A DNA stretch of 64,000 nucleotides, from contig NZ_CP016442.1 in NCBI RefSeq assembly GCF_001742165.1, forward strand, positions 3,348,001 through 3,412,000, given 5' to 3'. Below the pieces are notes generated by a model. It saw only the letters and a list, made by a program, of their open reading frames with translations, was not told the origin of the DNA and searched no databases. Shown here piece by piece: positions 45,227 to 54,277 of this stretch (position 1 is the first letter of the stretch; each line of letters opens with the position of its first letter). The position numbers and the translations under genes were made by a program. The DNA is from Burkholderia stabilis. Lineage in GTDB: Bacteria > Pseudomonadota > Gammaproteobacteria > Burkholderiales > Burkholderiaceae.

Positions 45227-46603
45227 TCAGTGGTGCACGTCGGCGGGACGGCCGTCGAAGTCGTGTCCGGCGCGGCGGATGTCGCAGCGCGCATCCTTTT
45301 CGCCTTTCACGCCGTTGAACACGATGTTCAGGATCACGGCCGTTGCCGATGCCAGCAGGATGCCGCTGTGCAGGATCGGTGCCAGCGCGGGCGGCAGCTT
45401 CGAGAAGAAGTGCGGCGACACGACCGGCACGAGGCCCATGCCGACGCTCACGGCGACGATGAACAGGTTGTGGGTGTTGTTCACGAAGTCGACCTTCGAC
45501 AGCACCTTGATGCCGTTCGCGGCCACCATCCCGAACATCACGATGCCTGCGCCGCCGAGCACGAACGGGGGCACCGACGCGACGACCTGCGCCATCTTCG
45601 GGAACAGGCCGAGCAGCACGAGGATCACGCCGCCCGTCGCACACACGAACCGGCTCTTCACGCCCGTCACGCCGATCAGGCCGACGTTCTGCGAGAACGA
45701 CGTATGCGGGAACGAGTTGAAGATGCCGCCGATCAGCGTACCGAGGCCGTCGACGCGCAGGCCGCGCACGAGGCGATCCTGGTCGACCGGACGATCGACC
45801 ATGTCGCCGACCGCGAGGAACATGCCGGTCGATTCGATGAAGGTGACGAACATCACGATGACCATCGTCGCGATCGACAGCGGGTCGAAGTGCGGCAAGC
45901 CGAAGTGGAACGGCATCACGAAGCCGACCCACGGCGCGAGCGACACACCGTCCGTGTTCACGCGGCCGATGACGAACGCGATCACGAAGCCGGCGACGAT
46001 GCCGAGCAGCACCGAGATGTTCGCGATGAAGCCGCGGCCGAACTTGTTGATCAGCAGGATCAGCGTGAGCACGAGCAGCGACAGGCCGAGGTAGACCGGG
46101 CTGCCGTATTCGGGGTTACCGACGCCGCCGGCGGCCCAGTTGATGCCGACCTCCATCAGCGACAGCCCGATCACGGCGATCACGGTGCCGACGACCACGG
46201 GCGGGAAGAACCGCAACAGCTTGCCGATCAACGGCGCCAGCACGATGCCGATGATGCCGGCCGCGATGGTCGAGCCGAAGATGTCGAGAATGCCGAGGCC
46301 GGGGTTGGTGCCGATCGCGATCATCGGGCCGACTGCCGCGAACGTGCAGCCCATGATGACGGGCAGGCGGATCCCGAAGATCCACAAGCCGAGCGTCTGG
46401 ATCAGCGTGGCGATGCCGCACGAAAACAGATCGGCGCTGATCAGGAACGCGATCTGGTCTTTCGGCAGCTTGAGCGCGCCGCCAACGATAAGCGGCACGG
46501 CGACAGCGCCGGCGTACATGACGAGGACGTGTTGCAGGCCAAGCGTTACCAGCTTGCCGGTCGGCAGCACTTCATCGCACGGATGGACCGTGTTCGATTG
46601 CAT
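45227..46603 (-). CDS. NCS2-family xanthine/uric acid-type permease
   Basis: 458 aa from the ATG giving MQSNTVHPCDEVLPTGKL. Fourteen-helix NAT/NCS2 protein. Signature: SFSQNVGLIGVTGVKSRF fits the (Q/E/P)-N-x-G-x4-T-(R/K/G) motif. MFVTFIESTGMFLAVGDM carries the conserved Glu for substrate. Transports a purine base with protons, probably xanthine or urate; no catabolic genes are adjacent. The C-terminal ~40 residues are hydrophilic. Confidence 0.88.
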   Translation of the reverse strand: MQSNTVHPCDEVLPTGKLVTLGLQHVLVMYAGAVAVPLIVGGALKLPKDQIAFLISADLFSCGIATLIQTLGLWIFGIRLPVIMGCTFAAVGPMIAIGTNPGLGILDIFGSTIAAGIIGIVLAPLIGKLLRFFPPVVVGTVIAVIGLSLMEVGINWAAGGVGNPEYGSPVYLGLSLLVLTLILLINKFGRGFIANISVLLGIVAGFVIAFVIGRVNTDGVSLAPWVGFVMPFHFGLPHFDPLSIATMVIVMFVTFIESTGMFLAVGDMVDRPVDQDRLVRGLRVDGLGTLIGGIFNSFPHTSFSQNVGLIGVTGVKSRFVCATGGVILVLLGLFPKMAQVVASVPPFVLGGAGIVMFGMVAANGIKVLSKVDFVNNTHNLFIVAVSVGMGLVPVVSPHFFSKLPPALAPILHSGILLASATAVILNIVFNGVKGEKDARCDIRRAGHDFDGRPADVHH

Positions 46604-47042
46604 CTGTCTCACTCCATGATCTTGTTTTCGGGGTGATACGAAGTTATTCGGAATGAATCCACGCAACAAGAGCGCTGGGTACTATTCCGTTCTTTGCTGG
46701 TTCGATATGCCAATTCGGCATGGAGCAGGGTGTCGATCATCGGGAAACTGCCGTAGGAGTGAGGTTCCCCGGTTTTATAGCGCTTCAAAATAGCGCCGGC
46801 CCCCGTGTCAAATATAGGTCGCTTTATGGTGTGTATCGGGCTCGGCGCATAGTGGCAAAAAGTGCCTTCGAAAAATCGTGCCGGGTTAACCCGCGAATGG
46901 CCGCTTTTGTCCTGAAGGTGCAGCCTGGTGAAACCGGGTCGCAGGCAGCGGCTTGGACACGTCGAGGCGGCGGCAAAAAACGGGGCGCGCATTGCGATCC
47001 CGTTATCATCGGCATCCGTTCATTCGAATTCGTCCTCCCGTC
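46604..47042. other. Divergent regulatory region of permease and xylulokinase
   Basis: 439 bp. Contains a perfect 5-bp-arm inverted repeat ATGCC-AATTC-GGCAT at 46707-46721, a TTGACA on the minus strand at 46806-46811 without a well-spaced -10, and TATCAT at 47004-47009 upstream of the xylulokinase. A minus-strand frame across 46609-46992 has no protein-like features. Confidence 0.4.
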
Positions 47043-48488
47043 ATGCGACTGCTTGGAATCGACCTCGGCACCGGCTCCGTCAAACTCGTCACGCTCGATG
47101 CCGACGGCGTCGAGCGTGCGGTCGCGAGCGAACCTTATGCGCTGTCGTCGCCGCAGCCCGGCTGGGCCGAGATCGCGCCCGACGCGTGGTGGCAGGCGCT
47201 CGTGCGCGCCGCCGCACGGTTGCCGGCAGGCGAGCGCGAACAGGTGGAGGCGATCGGCTTCTCGGGCCAGATGCACGGCGTCGTGCTGATCGACGCGGCC
47301 GGGCAGCCGGTGCGGCCCGCGCTGCTGTGGCCCGACACGCGGGCGGTGCGCGAAGCGGCCGCGTGGCCCGCCGCCGGATTGCCCGACGCGCCGAACCCGG
47401 TCGCGCCGGGCATGGCGGGCCCGCTGTTGCGCTGGCTGGCCGCGCACGAGCCCGATGCGCTGCGCGCCGCGCGCTGGGCCGTGCAGCCGAAGGACTGGTT
47501 GCGCATCGCGCTGGGCGGCGACGTCGCAGCCGATCCGAGCGACGCGTGCGCGACCGCGCTCGCGACGCCCGACGGCGCTTGGGATAGCGCATTGATCGAA
47601 TCGCTCGGCTTGCCGGCCGACCGGTTCGCGCCGGTCCATGCGTCGACCGCGCGCTGCGGCGCGCTCGGCGCGCGGGCGGCCGCGGCGCTCGGCCTGCCGG
47701 CCGGCGTGCCGCTGGCGACGGGCGCGGCCGACACCGCATGCGCGGCACTCGGCAGCGGGCTGTCCGCCGCCGGCGACGCGCTGCTGACGACGGGTAGCGG
47801 CGGCCAGATCGTCGTGCTGGCCGATGCGCTGCCGCCCGCGCGGCGCGGGCTGCATCGCTACCGCGCGGCGGCCGGCGGCGGGTATTACACGATGGCCGCG
47901 ATGCAGAACGTCGGGCTCGCGCTCGAAGCCGTGCGCGGCTGGCTCGGTTATCCGGGATGGGCGGATGCGTATGACGATGCATTCGCGCAGCCAGCGTCCG
48001 AACGATTGTGTTTCCTGCCGTACCTGACCGGCGAGCGTTCGCCGTGGATGAATCCCGATGCGCGCGGCGGCTGGCTCGGCCTCGGGCTCGGCGATACACG
48101 CGGCGCGATGATGCGCGCGGCGTTCGAAGGCGTCGCGTTCGCGTTGCGCGCAGGGCTCGATGCGATCCGTGACGCCGATCGCGGCACCGGCGTGACGACG
48201 CTGCGTCTCGCGGGAGGCGGCTCGGTCGATCCGCACTGGCGTCAGTTGCTCGCCGACGCGCTCGGCGCATCGCTCAACGCGATCGATTGCCCGAACGCCG
48301 CGACGCGCGGCGCGGCGCTGCTCGCGGGCGTGGCGATCGGGCACTGGCGGGAAGATGCGTTACACGCGCTTGCGCCGGGCGCGTCGCCGGTCGCCGCGCC
48401 CGGCGACGATCGGATGCTGGCCGCACGCCACGCACGCTTCATCGATCTGTATGCACGGACGGATGCATGGTTCACGACGGGCGTTTAA
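47043..48488 (+). CDS. xylB: Xylulokinase
   Basis: 481 aa from the ATG giving MRLLGIDLGTGSVKLVTL. FGGY-family carbohydrate kinase; GFSGQMHGVVLID and the C-terminal ATP-site TLRLAGGGSVDPHWRQLLAD support xylulokinase. It phosphorylates D-xylulose for the pentose phosphate pathway. It is isolated from xylose or polyol genes here; the polyol operon starts about 6 kb away and has its own kinase. Substrate choice within FGGY kinases is inferred. Confidence 0.87.
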   Translation: MRLLGIDLGTGSVKLVTLDADGVERAVASEPYALSSPQPGWAEIAPDAWWQALVRAAARLPAGEREQVEAIGFSGQMHGVVLIDAAGQPVRPALLWPDTRAVREAAAWPAAGLPDAPNPVAPGMAGPLLRWLAAHEPDALRAARWAVQPKDWLRIALGGDVAADPSDACATALATPDGAWDSALIESLGLPADRFAPVHASTARCGALGARAAAALGLPAGVPLATGAADTACAALGSGLSAAGDALLTTGSGGQIVVLADALPPARRGLHRYRAAAGGGYYTMAAMQNVGLALEAVRGWLGYPGWADAYDDAFAQPASERLCFLPYLTGERSPWMNPDARGGWLGLGLGDTRGAMMRAAFEGVAFALRAGLDAIRDADRGTGVTTLRLAGGGSVDPHWRQLLADALGASLNAIDCPNAATRGAALLAGVAIGHWREDALHALAPGASPVAAPGDDRMLAARHARFIDLYARTDAWFTTGV

Positions 48489-48743
48489 ACTCGGACACTT
48501 GTTGTTTTGCGCCAGCGATGACGCATCGTGGCAAGCCTGCGACCGTTTCCCGCACGCGATGCGCGGCGGGACCGGCCATCATGGCGAGCACGAGATGCTT
48601 TTGCCGTGGCGCGCGATGTCGCGCGGCATGGTTTCGACAACCCTGAACGGGGCCCGGCGCGACGCATCGGACCGGATGCGACGCCGGTGTCGGCGCCGAC
48701 GCGCCACCCCGGGGCGACCTCACAGACAGACAGGAGTGACACG
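48489..48743. other. Gap between xylB and frmA
   Basis: 255 bp; no gene, no terminator with a T-run, and no recognised FrmR-type repressor site. Confidence 0.35.
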
Positions 48744-49850
48744 ATGAAAACGAAAGCCGCGATTGCATGGAAGGCGGGCGCACCGCTGACGATCGAGGAA
48801 GTCGATCTCGAAGGGCCGCGCGCCGGCGAAGTGCTGATCGAAGTGAAGGCGACGGGCATCTGCCACACCGACTACTACACGCTGTCGGGCGCCGATCCGG
48901 AAGGGATCTTCCCGGCGATCCTCGGCCACGAAGGCGCGGGCGTGGTGGTCGACGTCGGCCCCGGCGTCGGCACGGTGCGCAAGGGCGACCACGTGATTCC
49001 GCTCTACACGCCCGAATGCCGCGAGTGCAAGTTCTGCCTGTCGCGCAAGACCAACCTGTGCCAGAAGATCCGCGCGACGCAGGGCAAGGGCCTGATGCCC
49101 GACGCGACGTCGCGCTTCTCGCTCGACGGCAAGCCGCTGTTCCACTACATGGGCACGTCGACGTTCTCGAACTACATCGTGGTGCCGGAGATCGCAGTCG
49201 CGAAGGTGCGCGAGGACGCCCCGTTCGACAAGATCTGCTACATCGGCTGCGGCGTGACGACGGGCGTCGGCGCGGTCGTCTACTCGGCGAAGGTCGAGGC
49301 GGGCGCGAACGTCGTCGTGTTCGGTCTCGGCGGCATCGGCCTGAACGTGATCCAGGGCGCGAAGATGGTCGGCGCGGACAAGATCATCGGCGTCGACATC
49401 AACCCGAAGCGCGTCGAGCTCGCGAAGAAGTTCGGGATGACGCACTTCATCAACCCGAACGAAGTCGAGAACGTCGTCGACCACATCGTGCAGCTGACTG
49501 ACGGCGGCGCCGACTACTCGTTCGAATGCGTCGGCAACGTGAAGCTGATGCGCCAGGCGCTCGAGTGCACGCACAAGGGCTGGGGCCAGTCGTTCATCAT
49601 CGGCGTCGCGGCGGCCGGCGAGGAAATCAGCACGCGTCCGTTCCAGCTCGTGACGGGCCGCGAATGGAAGGGCTCCGCGTTCGGCGGCGCGCGCGGCCGC
49701 ACCGACGTGCCGAAGATCGTCGACTGGTATATGGAAGGCAAGATCAACATCGACGACCTGATCACGCACACGCTGCCGCTCGAGCGGATCAACGAAGGTT
49801 TCGACCTGATGAAGCAGGGCGAGTCGATCCGCTCGGTCGTGCTGTACTGA
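48744..49850 (+). CDS. frmA: S-(hydroxymethyl)glutathione dehydrogenase (class III alcohol dehydrogenase)
   Basis: 368 aa with CAGGAG 10 nt upstream. Oxidises the glutathione adduct of formaldehyde with NAD. Zinc-binding motifs: [25 protein letters not shown], the structural Cys cluster [15 protein letters not shown], and the class III signature [10 protein letters not shown] with Rossmann [10 protein letters not shown]. The S-formylglutathione hydrolase gene follows by 16 bp. No FrmR repressor gene is adjacent. Confidence 0.96.
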   Translation: MKTKAAIAWKAGAPLTIEEVDLEGPRAGEVLIEVKATGICHTDYYTLSGADPEGIFPAILGHEGAGVVVDVGPGVGTVRKGDHVIPLYTPECRECKFCLSRKTNLCQKIRATQGKGLMPDATSRFSLDGKPLFHYMGTSTFSNYIVVPEIAVAKVREDAPFDKICYIGCGVTTGVGAVVYSAKVEAGANVVVFGLGGIGLNVIQGAKMVGADKIIGVDINPKRVELAKKFGMTHFINPNEVENVVDHIVQLTDGGADYSFECVGNVKLMRQALECTHKGWGQSFIIGVAAAGEEISTRPFQLVTGREWKGSAFGGARGRTDVPKIVDWYMEGKINIDDLITHTLPLERINEGFDLMKQGESIRSVVLY

Positions 49851-49866
49851 CCGCCGGGGCGAGACG

Positions 49867-50715
49867 ATGCTCGAACTCGTTTCTTCGCATGCGTGCCACG
49901 GCGGCGAGCAGCGCTTCTACCGTCACGATTCGGCGGCCATCGGCCTGCCGATGAAGTTCTCGGTGTACCTGCCGCCGCAGGCCGCGCACGGCCGCGTGCC
50001 GGCGCTGTTCTATCTCGCCGGGCTCACGTGTACCGACGAGACGTTCGCGATCAAGGCCGGCGCGCAGCAATACGCGGCGCAGCATGGGCTCGCGCTCGTG
50101 ATGCCCGATACGAGCCCGCGCGGCGCGGGCGTGCCGGGTGAAACCGATGCGTGGGATTTCGGCGTCGGCGCGGGCTTCTACGTCGATGCGACCGAAGCGC
50201 CGTGGTCCGCGCATTACCGGATGGAGTCGTACGTGACGGGCGAGCTGCGCGAGCTCGTCGCGGCCGAGTTGCCGATCGACGGCGCGCGGCTCGGGATCTT
50301 CGGTCACTCGATGGGCGGGCACGGCGCGCTGACGCTCGCGCTGCGTCATCCGGGCCTGTACCGGTCGGTGTCGGCGTTCGCGCCGATCGCCGCGCCGACA
50401 CGCTGCCCGTGGGGCGAGAAGGCGTTCTCGGGCTACCTCGGCGCCGATCGCGAAACGTGGAGGCAGCACGACGCGAGCGAACTCGTCGCGCGCGCGGATG
50501 CGCCGAAGTTCGCGGAAGGCATCCTGGTCGACCAGGGGCTCGCCGATCAATTCCTCGCGAACCAGCTGAACCCCGACGTGTTCGAAGCCGCGTGCGCGAA
50601 GGCCGGCCAGCCGCTGACGCTGCGCCGCCATGCGGGTTACGACCACGGGTACTATTTCATCTCGACGTTCATCGCCGATCACCTCGCGCATCACGCGCGC
50701 GTGCTCGTGCGCTGA
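49867..50715 (+). CDS. fghA: S-formylglutathione hydrolase
   Basis: 282 aa. Hydrolyses S-formylglutathione to formate and glutathione, the step after FrmA. Esterase-D fold: YLAGLTCTDETF, GIFGHSMGGHGALTLAL with the nucleophilic Ser and the GYDHGYYFISTFI segment with the catalytic His. Same operon as frmA. Confidence 0.95.
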   Translation: MLELVSSHACHGGEQRFYRHDSAAIGLPMKFSVYLPPQAAHGRVPALFYLAGLTCTDETFAIKAGAQQYAAQHGLALVMPDTSPRGAGVPGETDAWDFGVGAGFYVDATEAPWSAHYRMESYVTGELRELVAAELPIDGARLGIFGHSMGGHGALTLALRHPGLYRSVSAFAPIAAPTRCPWGEKAFSGYLGADRETWRQHDASELVARADAPKFAEGILVDQGLADQFLANQLNPDVFEAACAKAGQPLTLRRHAGYDHGYYFISTFIADHLAHHARVLVR

Positions 50716-50770
50716 GAAGGGCGGCAAGCAGGTCACTCGCGCATCGTCGTACGCGAATCGCGCGCATGAA

Positions 50771-50807
50771 AAAACGCCGGCGCTGCCTTCGGGCACGCCG
50801 GCGTTTT
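50771..50807. terminator. Bidirectional terminator between fghA and znuB
   Basis: 12-bp stem AAAACGCCGGCG/CGCCGGCGTTTT with an inner TGCC-TTCG-GGCA tetraloop hairpin. A and T runs on either side suit the converging genes. Confidence 0.85.
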
Positions 50808-50863
50808 CATTTGCATCGATTGTCGCGCCGGCCCGCTTCGACGCGGGCCGTGCGCATCGGCGA

Positions 50864-51646
50864 TCAGTTGCGCCGCAACAGGCTCGCGCCGTACACGAGC
50901 GCCGACAGCGCGGTGATCCAGAAGCTCGTCGGCCAGTCGGTGTGATACGCGAGCGTGATGCCGGCCCACGCCTCGAACAGCGCGAACAGCGCGGCGAGCA
51001 GCACGCCGGTCGACAGCCGCGTCGACACGTTCTGCGCGGCGGCAGCCGGCCCGACCAGCAGCGTGAACACGAGCAGCACGCCGACGATCTGCGTGGCCGC
51101 GGCCACCGCGAGCGCGCACACCGCGAGGAACAGCATCGACACCGCGCGCAGCGACACGCCCTTGGCTTCGGCCAGTTCGGGCTGCAGCGACGCGAACAGC
51201 AGCGGCCGCGCGATCAGCGCGAGCGCGATCAGGCTCACCGCGCCGATGCCCGCGAGCACCGCGAGCGTGTCGTGGCTGACCGCGAGCACGTTGCCGAACA
51301 GCAGCGCGGTGACCTGCGTCGCGAACGACGTATAGAAATGCAGGAACAGCAGGCCGAAGCCGAGCGCGCCCGACAGGATCACGCCGATCGCGACGTCGCG
51401 GCCCGCGAGCTTCTCGCCGAGTGCGCCCATCCCGATCCCGGCCGCGAGTGTGAAGCCGACCATCCCCCAGATCGGCGAGATGCCGAGCAGCACCGCGCCC
51501 GTCGCGCCGGTGAAGCCGACGTGCGACAGCGCGTGGCCGGCGAAGGTCTGCCCGCGCAGCACCAGGAAGTAGCCGACGATGCCCGCGAGCACCGCGACGA
51601 TTCCCGACGCCGCGAAGGCGTTGATCATGAAGTCGTATTCAAACAT
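50864..51646 (-). CDS. znuB: Metal ABC transporter permease, ZnuB-like
   Basis: 260 aa, seven to nine helices, ABC-3 family: VLRGQTFAGHALSHVGFTGA, LLFLHFYTSFATQVTALLFG, VCALAVAAATQIVGVLLVFT. It overlaps znuC by 8 bp. It forms the membrane channel of the zinc or manganese importer. Confidence 0.9.
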   Translation of the reverse strand: MFEYDFMINAFAASGIVAVLAGIVGYFLVLRGQTFAGHALSHVGFTGATGAVLLGISPIWGMVGFTLAAGIGMGALGEKLAGRDVAIGVILSGALGFGLLFLHFYTSFATQVTALLFGNVLAVSHDTLAVLAGIGAVSLIALALIARPLLFASLQPELAEAKGVSLRAVSMLFLAVCALAVAAATQIVGVLLVFTLLVGPAAAAQNVSTRLSTGVLLAALFALFEAWAGITLAYHTDWPTSFWITALSALVYGASLLRRN

Positions 51647-52517
51647 CGTGCGAATGCCCGGGATGGGCGTGTCCGTGGTGGTGGTGACCGCCGCCGCCGT
51701 GCGAGTGGCCGTCGTCTTCGTGCTCGTGGTCGTGCTTCTCGATCTCGACGTCGCCCGACATCACGAAGATCTTGCCGTTTACGCGCATCACGTCGATCGG
51801 CGAACCGTAGAGCCGCGACAGCACGGGCTTCGTGATCACTTCGTCGACGGTGCCGAGCGCCGCGACGCCGTTGCCGAGATACAGCACGCGATCGAGCGCG
51901 TTCAGCAGCGGATTCAGTTCGTGCGCGGAGAACAGCACGGTGATGCCGAGTTCGCGCTGCACGTTGCGCACGAGTTCGACGACGCCGCGCTGGTGGTTCG
52001 GGTCGAGGCTGATCAGCGGCTCGTCGAGCAGCAGCAGCTTCGGGTTGCCGAGCAGGCACTGCGCGAGCAGCAGGCGCTGCCGCTCGCCGCCCGACAGCTC
52101 CGACAGCGGCCGGCGCGCGAGCGTCGTGCCGCCGACGAGGTCGAGCACGCGGTCGACGTCGCGGCGCGTGGCCGCGTTCGTGTGCGGCAATCCCCAGCGG
52201 TGGCCGTCGGCGGCCATCGCGACGAAGTCGTAGCCGCGCATCCGGCGATTCGCGAGGCCGCTCCTGATTTGCGGCATGTAGCCGATCGACGCGTTGCCGC
52301 GCACGACCGGCACGCCGCCGACCGACAGCGTGCCGCCCGAGACGGGCACGAGGCCGAGCACCGCGCGCATCAGCGTCGTCTTGCCGGCGCCGTTCGGCCC
52401 GAGCACGCCGACGAATTCGCCGGGTTCGATCGAGAAACTGACGTCGCGCAGGATCGTGCGTCCGCCGAGTTCGAGCGTGACGCGATCGACGGCGAGTGCA
52501 TGGGGAGTGGCGGTCAT
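51639..52517 (-). CDS. znuC: Metal ABC transporter ATPase, ZnuC-like, with His-rich tail
   Basis: 292 aa. Walker A GPNGAGKTTL, signature LSGGERQRLLLAQ, Walker B KLLLLDEPLISLD and switch FSAHELN are intact. The protein is ~40 residues longer than E. coli ZnuC. The extra C-terminal tail (about residues 257-292) is packed with His, Asp, Glu and Gly, for example GGGGHHHHGHAHPGHSHD, and could bind zinc or other metals in the cytoplasm. The gene starts 15 bp after znuA. Confidence 0.92.
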   Translation of the reverse strand: MTATPHALAVDRVTLELGGRTILRDVSFSIEPGEFVGVLGPNGAGKTTLMRAVLGLVPVSGGTLSVGGVPVVRGNASIGYMPQIRSGLANRRMRGYDFVAMAADGHRWGLPHTNAATRRDVDRVLDLVGGTTLARRPLSELSGGERQRLLLAQCLLGNPKLLLLDEPLISLDPNHQRGVVELVRNVQRELGITVLFSAHELNPLLNALDRVLYLGNGVAALGTVDEVITKPVLSRLYGSPIDVMRVNGKIFVMSGDVEIEKHDHEHEDDGHSHGGGGHHHHGHAHPGHSHDV

Positions 52518-52532
52518 TTCGTTACGGGTGCC

Positions 52533-53450
52533 TTATTTCTTGCCGGCGGAAAGCGCGGCGGCGAGCGCATCGAGCTGGCCGGCCATCCACTGCTGGAAGG
52601 TCTTGCCGGCGGGCTGCGTCTCGGTGACGCTGACGGCCGGCACGCCGCCGTCGCGCGCGATCTTCAGCATGCGTTTGGTGGTCGGCGCTTCGGCCTGGCT
52701 GTTGTAGATCAGCACGCGCACCTGCTTCTTGCGCAGGTCGTTCTCGAACGCGGCGACGTCCTGCGCGCTCGCTTCGGTGTCGTTCATCGTCGCGAGCTGG
52801 AAGCGCTGGTTGCGCATGTCGAGGCCGATCGCATCCGACATGTAGCCGAATACGGGTTCGGTGGCCGTCACCGGCACGCCCTTGTACTGCGCGCGCAGTG
52901 CGGCGACCTTGTCGTCGACGGGCTTCAGCGACGCGACGAACTTCTGCAGGTTCGCGTCGTAGTCGGCCTTGTTCGCCGGATCGGCGCGGCCGAGCTCGGT
53001 CGCGATCGCGCGCGCGGCGGCCGGCATCGTCGCCGGGTCGTACCACAGGTGCGGGTTGTCGCCGGCCTTCTTGCCGACGAGATCGGCGACGACGATCGTC
53101 ACGCGCTTCGCCTGTTTCGACGCGCCGAGCAGCTTGGCCATCCACGGATCGTAGTCGGCGCCGTTGTAGATCACGACCTGCGCGTGCTGGAGCGCGCGCG
53201 CCGTCTTCGGGCTCGCTTCGAACAGGTGCGGATCCTGGTCGGGATTGCTGAGGATGCTCGTCACCGCGACGTGGCGGCCGCCGATCTGCGATGCGACATC
53301 GCCGTAGAAATTCTCGGCGGCGACGACGTTGACGGCCGCGGCCTGCGCCAACGCGGGCGCGGCGAGCGACGACAGCACGGCGGCAGTGGCGGCGAGCCAG
53401 CGGACAGGCGACAGGGCACGCCGCGGCGCGCGCTTCAGGGCAATGAACAT
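52533..53450 (-). CDS. znuA: Metal ABC transporter substrate-binding protein, ZnuA-like
   Basis: 305 aa with a signal peptide ending near APALAQA. Cluster A-I fold. Metal ligands appear as His in DQDPHLFEAS, His in DNPHLWYDP, then Glu in TEPVFGYMSDAIGL where zinc ZnuA proteins usually have His, and an acidic residue late (SVTETQPAG). The His-rich flexible loop of enterobacterial ZnuA is missing. A Glu third ligand also occurs in manganese-binding relatives such as PsaA, so zinc is probable but manganese is possible. Confidence 0.85.
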   Translation of the reverse strand: MFIALKRAPRRALSPVRWLAATAAVLSSLAAPALAQAAAVNVVAAENFYGDVASQIGGRHVAVTSILSNPDQDPHLFEASPKTARALQHAQVVIYNGADYDPWMAKLLGASKQAKRVTIVVADLVGKKAGDNPHLWYDPATMPAAARAIATELGRADPANKADYDANLQKFVASLKPVDDKVAALRAQYKGVPVTATEPVFGYMSDAIGLDMRNQRFQLATMNDTEASAQDVAAFENDLRKKQVRVLIYNSQAEAPTTKRMLKIARDGGVPAVSVTETQPAGKTFQQWMAGQLDALAAALSAGKK

Positions 53451-53498
53451 GGAACTCCTCGATGGAAAGGGCGGCGCATGCGCCGCGCGGTTTCGGCG

Positions 53499-53960
53499 TC
53501 AGCGTTGCGCGGGCTTGCGCTTGCAGTGCCCGCACAGGCCGCTCAGCTCGACGACCTGGTGGTGGACTTCGAAACCGTGCGCGGGCTCGCTCGCGGACAA
53601 CTGCTTCGCGAGGTCGCCGCCGGGAATCTCGACGGTATCGCCGCACGAATCGCAGATCAGGAACTGGCCTTCGTGCGGTACGCCGATCTCGCAGCATGCG
53701 AAGAACGCGTTCTTCGATTCGATCCGGTGGATGAAGCCGTGCTCGACGAGGAAATCCAGCGCGCGGTAGACGGTCGTGGGCGGCACGCGGCCGCGCTGCG
53801 GCTCGAGCTCGGCGAGCAGGTCGTACGCGCCGATCGGGCGCTGCGCGGCCAGCACGCGCTCGTAGACCTGGCGGCGCAGCGGCGTCCACGCGAGCCCGTG
53901 CTCGGCGGCGAATGCGTCGGCCCGGGACAGCCGGGCGTCAAGGGACGATGAGGTAGCCAT
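53499..53960 (-). CDS. zur: Fur-family zinc uptake regulator Zur-like
   Basis: 153 aa from the ATG giving MATSSSLDARLSRADAFA. Winged helix near LRRQVYERVLAAQRPIGAYD and VPPTTVYRALDFLVEHGFIH. Cys pairs CDSC (about residue 100) and CGHC (about 140) form the structural zinc site. It is the first gene of the zur-znuA-znuC-znuB operon, 48 bp before znuA. Autoregulation by metal status is likely. Confidence 0.85.
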   Translation of the reverse strand: MATSSSLDARLSRADAFAAEHGLAWTPLRRQVYERVLAAQRPIGAYDLLAELEPQRGRVPPTTVYRALDFLVEHGFIHRIESKNAFFACCEIGVPHEGQFLICDSCGDTVEIPGGDLAKQLSASEPAHGFEVHHQVVELSGLCGHCKRKPAQR

Positions 53961-53993
53961 GGCGTGAAGCAGGCGATGAAACAAAGTACGGCG

Positions 53994-54009
53994 ATGATAT
54001 AACGTATCG
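53994..54009 (-). promoter_or_regulatory. Possible Zur-type box upstream of zur
   Basis: On the minus strand GATACGTTATATCATC contains GATA...TATC arms around an AT-rich core and lies 34-49 bp before the zur ATG. It resembles Zur boxes only loosely. Confidence 0.35.
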
Positions 54010-54162
54010 CCGCGCCGTGCAGCGCCAAATCCTGTTTCCGTCCCCTTCATCGTCGCTCCGACCGCGCCGCACCGCGCGCGCCGCGCCTTGCCGGGCGTGC
54101 GCCTCGGGCCATCGTCATGCGCCGTTGTGCCGCAGCGCGTCATAGAAAGCCGCCGCCCCGCC

Positions 54163-54217
54163 TTGACAGCGCGAATCGCGTATCCGATCATTCGATCAAC
54201 AACAGAGCAATTGATCG
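54163..54217 (+). promoter_or_regulatory. Promoter and inverted-repeat operator of the polyol operon
   Basis: TTGACA at 54163-54168 with GATCAT 17 bp later (54186-54191) is the likely promoter. Just after it CGATCAA (54193-54199) and TTGATCG (54211-54217) form a perfect 7-bp inverted repeat with an 11-bp spacer, a good candidate operator at the start of transcription. Confidence 0.55.
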
Positions 54218-54277
54218 GTCAGAGAGCGTTCGCTCACCTCGTGACCGTCGTACAGCAGAACGAACCGGAGACAGCCA

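Noticed and set aside
46806..46811. TTGACA on the minus strand as the permease promoter
   Set aside because: No -10 at an acceptable distance (nearest TATTTT is 13 bp away).
46609..46992. 127-codon minus-strand frame upstream of the permease
   Set aside because: Composition not protein-like, overlaps the permease regulatory region, no ribosome site.
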